This document shows, piece after piece, positions 8,239 through 14,495 of a stretch of 64,000 nt of DNA. The stretch's first letter is position 1. Every line of letters starts with the position of its first letter. The position numbers were made by a program, and so were the translations under genes. The notes under the pieces are model-generated. The model searched no databases and had not been told where the DNA came from. It was given only the letters and a program-made list of their open reading frames with translations. The stretch covers positions 1 through 64,000 of the forward strand of contig JBFLWE010000002.1 in assembly GCA_040758375.1 (NCBI GenBank), read 5' to 3'. This DNA is from CAMLIZ01 sp040758375 (GTDB taxonomy: Bacteria; Pseudomonadota; Gammaproteobacteria; Burkholderiales; Burkholderiaceae_C).

Positions 8239-8264
8239 TCCGCGCACAGCCGGCTGTGCGCGGA
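8239..8264. repeat. Perfect 26-bp palindrome behind the precursor gene
   Basis: The arm TCCGCGCACAGCC is followed directly by its exact reverse complement, making 13+13 bp with no spacer, 11 nt downstream of the precursor stop codon. As RNA it would fold into a very stable hairpin. There is no T-run on either side, so it is not a classic intrinsic terminator. Its place between a RiPP precursor and its modifying genes suggests an RNA stabiliser or processing site that raises precursor output over the enzymes. It could also bind a dimeric regulator. Confidence 0.6.
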
Positions 8265-8275
8265 GCGCCGCCGCC

Positions 8276-8479
8276 TTACTTCTGCGCCGAGCCGCAGCTC
8301 ACGACGGAGCCGACGCTGCTGAACGAGCCCGTGCAGGTGCAGCAGCTCGCCGAGCTGGCGGAGCTGAGGCAGTCGGACAGCAGCTGCACCTGCTCGGGCA
8401 GCTCCTCCGCGAACAGATCCAGCTTCGCGTCGCTGGGCACGATGTCGAACGGATGGGTAAGCATCTGAAAGATCTCCAT
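8276..8479 (-). CDS. Thiopeptide/TOMM-type RiPP precursor peptide
   Basis: 67 residues from the ATG at 8479. The N-terminal part is an acidic leader (SDAKLDLFAEELPEQ). The C-terminal part is a Ser/Cys-rich core from about residue 37: Cys at 37, 46, 47, 49 and 62, many Ser, and Thr at 48 and 50, with the block SASCCTCTGSFSS. This layout matches thiazolylpeptide-type precursors, where Cys/Ser/Thr become azoles or dehydro residues. A second in-frame ATG at codon 6 (8464) has GGAG 9 nt upstream, while the first ATG has no visible ribosome binding site, so the real peptide may be 62 residues. It is the first gene of the operon that encodes YcaO, ThiF-like, oxidase and exporter proteins. The C-terminal AQK after the last Cys may be trimmed; that is speculation. 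Confidence 0.82.
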   Translation of the reverse strand: MEIFQMLTHPFDIVPSDAKLDLFAEELPEQVQLLSDCLSSASSASCCTCTGSFSSVGSVVSCGSAQK

Positions 8480-8511
8480 GTGGTTAAAGAAAAATGGCTT
8501 TCGCCTTCGTC

Positions 8512-8546
8512 ATTGCCGCGACGGGCGAAGCGCCCGCCGCGGCAAT
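8512..8546. repeat. 35-bp inverted repeat upstream of the RiPP operon
   Basis: Arms ATTGCCGCG and CGGGCG pair with CGCCCG and CGCGGCAAT around AAG, with one mismatch (A8521/C8537). Read on the minus strand it lies 13 nt after the stop of the ThiF-rhodanese gene and is followed by GGC-GAAA-GCC and then ATTTTTCTTT. Hairpin plus T-run gives a plausible terminator for the sulfur-carrier genes just before the precursor gene. It may be leaky and allow read-through into the RiPP operon. Confidence 0.55.
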
Positions 8547-8558
8547 CCTTTGCGAGCG

Positions 8559-9761
8559 CTAGGCCGCGCCGGATGGGCAGGCCATCGCTTCGGATGCGCA
8601 GGACTCGCAGGCGCCACATGCCGGTTGCCGCGGGTCGTCGTCCGCTTCCACGGCGGACTCCCAGGCGTCCATGCCGCCTTCGAGCGAATACACCTCGGCA
8701 AAGCCCAGCTCCACCAGCATCTGCGCGGCGATGCGCGAGCGCACGCCCTTCTGGCAGATGCACACGACCGGCCGGCCGCGCGGGATGGTGTGCACCGAGC
8801 CGGCCAGCTGGTCCAGCGGCACGAGGGTGGCGCCCTCGACATGGCCCTGGCGGTACTCGGCCTCGCGCCGCACGTCGAGCAGCCAGGGCTGCTGCGGCTG
8901 CGCGGCGGATGCGCTCAGCCAGCCGGCCAGCGCCTCGCAACCGAGGCTTCGCACCTCTGCCTTCGCCGCGGGCGCCGCCGTGACCTGCGCGCGCGCGGCC
9001 TGCACGCCGCCGCACACCGGGCACGCGGCGTCGCGCGCGATCTCCAGCGTCTTGAAGCGCATGGCCATCGCGTCGAAGCTCAACAACTTGCCTACCAGGG
9101 ACGACGGCAGCCCCATCGCCAGCTTGATGGCTTCAAGGGCCTGCAGCGTGCCGATGGCCCCCGGCAGCACGCCCAGCACGCCGGCTTCGGCACACGAAGG
9201 CGCCAGGTGCGGCGGCGGCGCCTGCGGAAACAGGCACTGGTAGCACGGGCCCTCGCCCGGCACGAAGACCGAGAGCTGCCCCTCGAAGCGCAGGATGGAC
9301 GCGCTGACGTTGGGCTTGCCTTCGCGCACGCAGGCCTCGTTGATCAGGTAGCGGGCGCGGAAGTTGTCGGTGGCGTCCACCACCACGTCGTAGCCTTGCA
9401 CCAGCGTGCGCGCGTTGTGGGACTCGAGCTTGCAGCCGTGGACCACCACGTTCACGTGCGGGTTGAGCGCCTGCAGCCGCTGCCGCGCCTGCCCGGCCTT
9501 GGGCTGGCCGATGCCCTGCACGTCGAACAGGATCTGGCGGTGCAGGTTGCTGCGGTCGACGTGGTCGTGCTCCACGATGCCCAGCGTGCCCACGCCGGCC
9601 GCGGCCAGGTACAGCAGCACGGGCGAGCCCAGGCCGCCGGCGCCGATGACCAGGATGCGGGCGCGCTTGAGCGCACGCTGGCCCTCGAGGCCCACCTCGG
9701 GCAGCAGCAGCTGGCGCTGGTAGAACTGCAGCTCTTCTGCGCAGAAGGCGTCGGTGTCCAT
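8559..9761 (-). CDS. ThiF/MoeB-type adenylyltransferase with rhodanese domain
   Basis: 400 residues, an E1-like enzyme that activates the C-terminal glycine of a ubiquitin-like sulfur carrier. It shows the nucleotide loop GAGGLG (40-45), the DxxDN pattern in DATDNF, zinc cysteines CYQC (173-176) and CPVC (247-250), and a candidate active cysteine at 190 (APSCAEAG). Residues about 270-370 are a rhodanese domain with active-site CQKGVRSR (Cys336), as in MoeZ-type proteins. The chain then adds an acidic linker and a Cys-rich tail (Cys 382, 385, 388, 395) not normal for the family. Its partner is almost certainly the MoaD-like gene 83 bp upstream. The usual roles are molybdopterin, thiamine or thio-cofactor synthesis. 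Whether it also serves the RiPP cluster is unknown. Confidence 0.85.
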   Translation of the reverse strand: MDTDAFCAEELQFYQRQLLLPEVGLEGQRALKRARILVIGAGGLGSPVLLYLAAAGVGTLGIVEHDHVDRSNLHRQILFDVQGIGQPKAGQARQRLQALNPHVNVVVHGCKLESHNARTLVQGYDVVVDATDNFRARYLINEACVREGKPNVSASILRFEGQLSVFVPGEGPCYQCLFPQAPPPHLAPSCAEAGVLGVLPGAIGTLQALEAIKLAMGLPSSLVGKLLSFDAMAMRFKTLEIARDAACPVCGGVQAARAQVTAAPAAKAEVRSLGCEALAGWLSASAAQPQQPWLLDVRREAEYRQGHVEGATLVPLDQLAGSVHTIPRGRPVVCICQKGVRSRIAAQMLVELGFAEVYSLEGGMDAWESAVEADDDPRQPACGACESCASEAMACPSGAA

Positions 9762-9796
9762 GTCAGTACCGCCCGGCCGTGCGAAGGTGCTGGCGC

Positions 9797-9835
9797 GCCC
9801 CCTTGGGGGGCAGCGAACGGAGTGAGCGTGGGGGC
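9797..9835. repeat. Dispersed GC-rich intergenic repeat, copy 1
   Basis: A C-run/G-run hairpin (GCCCCCTTGGGGGGC) is followed by AGCGAACGGAGTGAGCGT and GGGGGC. The same 39-bp layout recurs at 35807-35845 with only a few changes. It sits in the gap between the MoaD-like and ThiF-like genes and encodes nothing. This looks like a REP-type element of Burkholderiales. Confidence 0.7.
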
Positions 9836-9844
9836 AGGTTCATT

Positions 9845-10123
9845 TCAGCCTCCCGAGATGGCGGGCACCAGCGTCAGCACGTCGCCGGCGCGGATGTCGG
9901 TGTCCATGCCGCGCAGGCGGCGCGCGTCGACGCCGTTGACGAACACGGCCACCGATGCATAGACCCGGCCGTCGGCCGCCAGCAGCTGGCTCTTCAGGCC
10001 GCCGAACGTGCTGCACAGCGACGCCAGCACGTCCTGCAGCCGCCCGCCCGCGGCCAGCGACACCGACCCCTGGCCCTGCGCGTGCCTTCGATAGGCCGCG
10101 GGAAGCTCCACCACCACACTCAT
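9845..10123 (-). CDS. MoaD/ThiS-family sulfur carrier protein
   Basis: 92 residues with a beta-grasp pattern, ending in SGG; the C-terminal di-glycine is the residue pair adenylated and thiocarboxylated in MoaD/ThiS proteins. The opening SVVVELPAAYRRHAQG and the segment VFVNGVDARRL, where ThiS/MoaD carry VNG, support the family. It is the first gene of a two-gene unit with the E1/rhodanese gene downstream, so the likely path is adenylation, then sulfur transfer from the rhodanese cysteine. The acceptor pathway is not given by this window because no moaE, moaA or thi genes are nearby. The start is the ATG at 10123, and a 218-bp divergent gap to the HTH gene holds its promoter. Confidence 0.8.
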   Translation of the reverse strand: MSVVVELPAAYRRHAQGQGSVSLAAGGRLQDVLASLCSTFGGLKSQLLAADGRVYASVAVFVNGVDARRLRGMDTDIRAGDVLTLVPAISGG

Positions 10124-10341
10124 GTGCGCTCTCCCTGAAGTTGGGTTCCGGTCACCCCGCAATGCAGGCGACCGCATCCATGGCGCAAACAGTAATCGCG
10201 CGCGGCGCAAAGCGCAGCTGACAAAACTGTTAGGTGCGCGTGCGCCTCTACACTTGGCGTCTACGCGAGGGAGGGCCACCGCCCGCGCCACCCACACGGC
10301 GGCAGACCGTGACACGGCCGAGCGCACAACCGATTCATTGC

Positions 10342-10773
10342 ATGCCCAACATCGCAGCAGTCCTGAAAGAAGAGATCGCCCGCGTCGCACGCAAGGCCGT
10401 GCGGCACGAGATCGAATCCCTGAAAAAGACCGTCGGCGCACAGCGCAGCCAGATCGCCCAGCTGAAGCGGCTGCTGCAGGAGCAGCAGCGCCTGCTGCGC
10501 GCCAAGGCCAAGGCCGCCCCGAACGGTGCGCAAGCCCCCGCCGACATGCCGCAGGAAAAGCTGCGCTTCAGTGCCGCGCGGCTGGCGGCACAGCGCAAGC
10601 GTCTGGACCTCTCTGCGCAAGAGTTCGGCCGGCTCGTGGGTGTGACAGGTCACACCGTGTACATCTGGGAATCGGGCAAGTCGCGCCCCACGGCCGAGAA
10701 GCTGGCGGCCATTGCCTCGCTGCGCAAGATCGGCAAGCGCGAGCTGCAGGCGCGTCTGGCCGCGCTGGGCTGA
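10342..10773 (+). CDS. Helix-turn-helix (XRE-like) transcriptional regulator
   Basis: 143 residues. The first 60 or so form a charged helix likely to be a coiled coil (EEIARVARKAVRHEIESLKK, then QIAQLKRLLQEQQRLL). The C-terminal part from about residue 76 is an XRE-type helix-turn-helix: LAAQRKRLDLSAQEFGRLVGVTG and then HTVYIWESGKSRP, the typical recognition helix and wing of this family. The protein probably dimerises through the coiled coil and binds DNA. It is divergent from the MoaD-like gene and followed after 64 bp by the DMT transporter. Either could be a target, but the sequence does not show which. The ATG at 10342 lacks a clear ribosome binding site. Confidence 0.75.
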   Translation: MPNIAAVLKEEIARVARKAVRHEIESLKKTVGAQRSQIAQLKRLLQEQQRLLRAKAKAAPNGAQAPADMPQEKLRFSAARLAAQRKRLDLSAQEFGRLVGVTGHTVYIWESGKSRPTAEKLAAIASLRKIGKRELQARLAALG

Positions 10774-10837
10774 CAGACCCACGCGGGCCGATGCCCCCAG
10801 CGCAGCACGAGGGACGGGCGGCCGATATCCTCTGCCG

Positions 10838-11800
10838 ATGCCCACCTCTGCCGCGCCGCACTGGCCCTACCACCTCAAGCTGATCGGCATGGCCGTGCTG
10901 TGGGGCGCCTCGTGGCCCTGCGGCCGCATCCTCGCGCAGTCGCTGCCGCCGCTCACCGCCGCGAGCCTGCGTTTCGTCATCGCCGCCGTGCTGCTGATGG
11001 CCTGGCTGCGCAGCAGCGGCCGCACGGCGGGCCTGCAAGCCCTGTCGCGCCGGCAGTGGGGCTGGCTGGCGATCGGCGGCGCGGTGGGCGTGTTCGGCTA
11101 TGCGATGTTCTTCATGCTGGGGCTGCAGCGCGTGCCCGCGTCGCGCGCGGCCTTGGTGGTCACCACCAACCCTGCGCTCACGATGCTGATCGCGGCCTGG
11201 TGGTTCAAGGAGCGCATGAACGGCACCATCATGGCCGGCATGGTGCTGGCCGCGCTGGGCGCGGCCGTCGTCATCACCCACGGCGCGCCGCAGCGCCTGT
11301 TCACCGGCGAGCTGGGCACGGGCGAGGCGCTGCTGGCCGGCTGCGTGCTGAGCTGGGTGGGCTACACGCTCATCGGGCGCGGGCCGCTGGCGGGCATCGA
11401 CGCACTGACCACCACTACCGTCACCGCCGCCATCGGCTGCGCGATGCTGCTGGCCGCCGCACTGGCCTTCGAAGGGCCGTCGGGCTTTGCCGCGCTGGCG
11501 CAGGCGCCGGCCGAGGTGTGGAGCGCGCTGCTGTTCCTGGCGGTGGGCGCCACGGTGCTCGCGTACTCGTGGTACTTCGACGGCGTGGGCGCCCTCGGCG
11601 CGGGCGCCGCCTCGGGCTACATCACGCTGGTGCCGGTGTTCGGCGTGGCGCTGTCGGCGCTGCTGCTGGGCGAACAGATCGACGCGTCGATCGTGCTGGG
11701 CGGGGCCATGGCCATCGGCGGCATGGCGGCGATGCATGTGGGGCGCAGTGCGGCGGGCGCCAACGTCGGGACACTGCTCTTCAAATGGGTCCGGCGCTGA
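10838..11800 (+). CDS. DMT-superfamily (EamA) transporter
   Basis: 320 residues with ten predicted membrane helices in two repeated EamA halves: the first half begins IGMAVLWGASWPCGR, and the second includes GCVLSWVGYTLIG. Typical features are the LRF motif after helix 2 and the second-half pattern GAASGYITLVPVFGVALSALLLGE. Members export amino acids or metabolites across the inner membrane by proton exchange. The substrate cannot be read from sequence. The ATG at 10838 follows the HTH gene by 64 bp, so the two may be co-transcribed. Confidence 0.85.
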   Translation: MPTSAAPHWPYHLKLIGMAVLWGASWPCGRILAQSLPPLTAASLRFVIAAVLLMAWLRSSGRTAGLQALSRRQWGWLAIGGAVGVFGYAMFFMLGLQRVPASRAALVVTTNPALTMLIAAWWFKERMNGTIMAGMVLAALGAAVVITHGAPQRLFTGELGTGEALLAGCVLSWVGYTLIGRGPLAGIDALTTTTVTAAIGCAMLLAAALAFEGPSGFAALAQAPAEVWSALLFLAVGATVLAYSWYFDGVGALGAGAASGYITLVPVFGVALSALLLGEQIDASIVLGGAMAIGGMAAMHVGRSAAGANVGTLLFKWVRR

Positions 11801-11911
11801 CCGCACCTGCCCACCGCCTCCCTAGCTTGCAGCCCGCGTCTCCCCACTTTTGACATCGCTTCGCCGCATCGCCTCGCCTACATTGGCTCGCAGGAGACCA
11901 GGAGGAAGCCG

Positions 11912-13078
11912 ATGCGACGCCTGATGTTGAGCCTGTTGCTGCCGCTGATGGCCGGGTGCGCCGGTACGCCGCGCGTGTCGGCGCTGCACGACCCGCTGTA
12001 CCGGGCAGAGGCCCACACCTCCACGATCACCGCCCGCGCCACCGAACCTCGCGACGGCATCACGCAGATCACGATCGAAGCGGTGGTGGGCGAGATCACC
12101 GCCTGCACCGGCGCGCCCTTCGCGCTGCCCAGCCTGATCCCCTGCCGCAATGCGGCCTCGGCCTTCGGCGTGCTGTGCACCTTTGCCAGCGTGAAGACCG
12201 AGGTGAGCTGCGCACTGCCGCTGAGCCTGGGCGACCGGCGCATCGTGACCTACCGCGCCACGGCGAGCACCAGCCGACGCTCGGCCTCGACAGGCCCGGT
12301 CACCTTTGCAGCCGGCGCGCCGCTGACGCAGACGCAGGTGAACCTGGGCATCGTCACCATCACCCAGCCCTGGGAGACCGCGCGCCCGGTGGTCTGGCGC
12401 ACCGACACCCCCTCGTCGAGCACCGATCGCGGCGACAAGATCGACTGGGGTTTCGTGCCCGATGCCGACATGCCCAGCTACCGCGCCTTCACCGACGACC
12501 TGCAGCCCATGGCGCTGGCGCTGTTCTACAACGACACCAACACCTTCTCCGAGTGGACGCGGCTGTGGAAGAACGTGTTCAACCTGTGGGCCGGCCCCAC
12601 CGGCAGCGACGGCGAAGGTTGCACCCGCACGTTTGCGGCGCCCGCTTCCACCGTGCGCGCCGCCTTCGACGGCACCGCGATCCTGCACCGCAACGCCTTC
12701 CGCGACTGCGCCTCCATTTCGCTCGGAGGCGGCGCCGGCACCACACAGACCAACCTGGGCGATGCCGCCTGGGTGCTGCTGCACGAAGCGGGGCACTTCC
12801 TCTTCGGGCTGGGCGACGAGTACGTGGGCGGCGGCAACTCGTCAATCTCCGACCCACGCAACGTGGCCGGCAGCAAGGCCGCTTGCGAGACCGCCTCCAC
12901 CACTTACGGCCTGCCCGCCGCGCAATGCGTGCAAATCGGGAGCTCGGGCACTTGGCGCAACGACGACGGCCAGAGCACCACCATGGAAGACCGCGTACTC
13001 TCCAGCGACTGGCGCACGCTGGCAGGCAAGGCCCTGAGCAACCACCTGAGCCGATGCTTCGGCGGCGCCTGCTACTGA
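11912..13078 (+). CDS. Secreted M64-like zinc metalloprotease lipoprotein
   Basis: 388 residues. The N-terminus is a lipoprotein signal (MRRLMLSLLLPLMAGC) with Cys15 as lipidation site. The zinc motif HEAGHFLFGLGDEY spans residues 291-304; HExGH followed by GxxDEY is the signature of the IgA-peptidase-like M64 family, where two His and the Asp bind zinc and Glu is catalytic. Several Cys pairs suggest disulfides in the exported protein. The start has AGGAGG 7 nt upstream. The next gene begins 21 bp downstream and is also exported, so the two probably act together at the cell surface. The substrate is unknown. No self-inhibiting propeptide was recognised. Confidence 0.7.
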   Translation: MRRLMLSLLLPLMAGCAGTPRVSALHDPLYRAEAHTSTITARATEPRDGITQITIEAVVGEITACTGAPFALPSLIPCRNAASAFGVLCTFASVKTEVSCALPLSLGDRRIVTYRATASTSRRSASTGPVTFAAGAPLTQTQVNLGIVTITQPWETARPVVWRTDTPSSSTDRGDKIDWGFVPDADMPSYRAFTDDLQPMALALFYNDTNTFSEWTRLWKNVFNLWAGPTGSDGEGCTRTFAAPASTVRAAFDGTAILHRNAFRDCASISLGGGAGTTQTNLGDAAWVLLHEAGHFLFGLGDEYVGGGNSSISDPRNVAGSKAACETASTTYGLPAAQCVQIGSSGTWRNDDGQSTTMEDRVLSSDWRTLAGKALSNHLSRCFGGACY

Positions 13079-13099
13079 CCGCTCGCCGAGGAGCTGACG

Positions 13100-13678
13100 A
13101 TGAGCCTGAACCGCTTATGTGCCGCCGCTGCGATCGCGCTGGCCGGCAGCCTGCCCTGGGCCGCGCACGCGCAAACACCCACCGCCACGGTCGCGCAGAC
13201 GCCCCGCGCGTCCGACGGCGGCAAGGCCGAGTTGCTGCCACCCCGACCATTGGCCGCCACCGAAGACCCGGTCAACCGCAAAGCGGTCGAGGACACGGTG
13301 GACGGGCTCGCGCTGTCACTCACGATCGACGGCCCCAACGTGACACTCGACACCGCCGTGGCCGCCCGTGTGCCGAGACGACTGGCGCGCGCCGACCGCA
13401 ACGCCGGCGACAACGTGGTCAAGGCCACCGCGTTCGCTGGCGGGCGAGCGTTGTCCACCACCGTGGTGCCCGATCCTGTGCTCAACGCCAGCGAAGGAGA
13501 GGGATTGGTGCGGCTGACGCGACGGCAGGTATCACTGGTGCTGGCCGCAGACCAGGCGGTGGACCGGGTGACCATCGAGGCCCCGGCCACCGGCGCCAGC
13601 GCGACGCTGGACGTGCGCCAGGCGTATGCGCGGCTGTGTGAAGCAGATCGAGCGGGGAAGTGGTGTCCGCAGCGATAG
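13100..13678 (+). CDS. Secreted protein of unknown function
   Basis: 192 residues with a Sec signal peptide (MSLNRLCAAAAIALAG...AHA, cleavage expected after residue 24). The mature part is rich in Val, Ala, Thr and Asp and probably all-beta. It ends with a Cys pair (ARLCEADRAGKWC) that could form a disulfide. I do not recognise a family. It follows the M64-like lipoprotein by 21 bp with its own ribosome binding site (GAGGAGCTGACG), so co-expression is very likely. It may be an inhibitor, chaperone or substrate of the protease. It borders a region of decayed genes. Confidence 0.65.
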   Translation: MSLNRLCAAAAIALAGSLPWAAHAQTPTATVAQTPRASDGGKAELLPPRPLAATEDPVNRKAVEDTVDGLALSLTIDGPNVTLDTAVAARVPRRLARADRNAGDNVVKATAFAGGRALSTTVVPDPVLNASEGEGLVRLTRRQVSLVLAADQAVDRVTIEAPATGASATLDVRQAYARLCEADRAGKWCPQR

Positions 13679-13721
13679 GTCGGCGCCAGAGGACCATGGA
13701 AGACGCGCCAGCCCTGCAAGT

Positions 13722-14040
13722 TCAGGGGATCGACTTCAGCGACTTCGCCGTCTGAAGCAGATCCCGCTGGTATGCCAGGCGATCGGCGAGCTGCACCGAA
13801 ACCATTGCGCCAATCGCAAGCCCGAAGAAGAAGGCCAATGCGAAGAACGTCGCCGAAGCGTCGATATGCGGTTGCGACCGCCACCACCCCCGACAGGATG
13901 TTCAGGAGCAGCAGTGCAATGCCAACGAACGACAGCCGCCAGCCCGTGCTCAAGGCCGCCTCCAGCACGACCTTTGGCAATGGCGTCAAGCGCTGTACGC
14001 CGGCCGCGAGGAACAAGATCCCGACCAGGTACGCTCAGCC
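13722..14040 (-). pseudogene. Frameshifted membrane-protein remnant
   Basis: The minus strand encodes two clear hydrophobic pieces in different frames. From about 14037 downward one frame gives YLVGILFLAAGVQRL and then SFVGIALLLLNILSGVVAVA. Near 13870-13880 the sensible frame shifts and continues as ATFFALAFFFGLAIGAMV, then a soluble tail ending in SLKSIP with TGA at 13722. Neither frame has a start codon that would make a stand-alone gene, and the N-terminal part is missing where it abuts unrelated plus-strand sequence near 14040. I read this as the C-terminal half of a small inner-membrane protein with a frameshift. A sequencing error could explain the shift but not the lost 5' end. Confidence 0.5.
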
Positions 14041-14055
14041 TGGCGCAGGCTCGGA

Positions 14056-14370
14056 ATGGCCCACTGCAGCGACGCGACAAACGTCTTCACCGGCTGCACC
14101 TCCACCCGCTACTTCATCACCCCTGAGCTGCTGCAGGCATTGGATTTCCGCGCCACCACCACGCTCAAGCGCATCGAACCGCACCGACTGGCGGCCCTGG
14201 TGCTGGAGGATCTGCAACGCTACCCCGGCTCGGCCATCAGCGCGGTGCACCAACGCGTGGGAGCGGAGATCCACCCCAAGCAGGTCAAGCGAGCCGTCGA
14301 CGAGCTGATCGCGAGAGGCGATGTGCGCTTCGAGGGCGACAAGCGCTGGCGCCGATACTGGGCGGTGTGA
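14056..14370 (+). pseudogene. C-terminal remnant with winged-helix character
   Basis: An open frame of 104 codons whose content looks like the tail of a larger protein: ATNVFTGCTSTRYFITPELL, then a helix-rich part with LKRIEPHRLAALVLEDL and KQVKRAVDELIARGDVRF, ending RRYWAV. The last 60 residues have a winged-helix pattern. There is no ribosome binding site and the first codons merge into the reversed membrane-protein remnant, so I take it as a truncated 3' end rather than a complete gene. Tails like this occur on large DNA-associated proteins of defence loci, which fits the hsdR remains next door, but I cannot name the family. Confidence 0.35.
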
Positions 14371-14495
14371 CAGCGTGGTTATCGGACACATTCGCTCATA
14401 TCCGCCGCCGCCGGGCGATAGGGCTTGGCGATAGGGCGTGACATGCTCGAATAATCAAGGACTTATATCGACCTTACGCCCGCAGGGAGGGCCTG

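Noticed and set aside
8239..8264. Palindrome as an intrinsic terminator
   Set aside because: There is no T-run on either strand, so simple Rho-independent stopping is unlikely.
8559..9761. The ThiF-rhodanese protein as the cyclodehydratase partner of the RiPP cluster
   Set aside because: It has a complete E1 active site and a MoaD partner. The true YcaO partners are the zinc-domain proteins at 533-3549.
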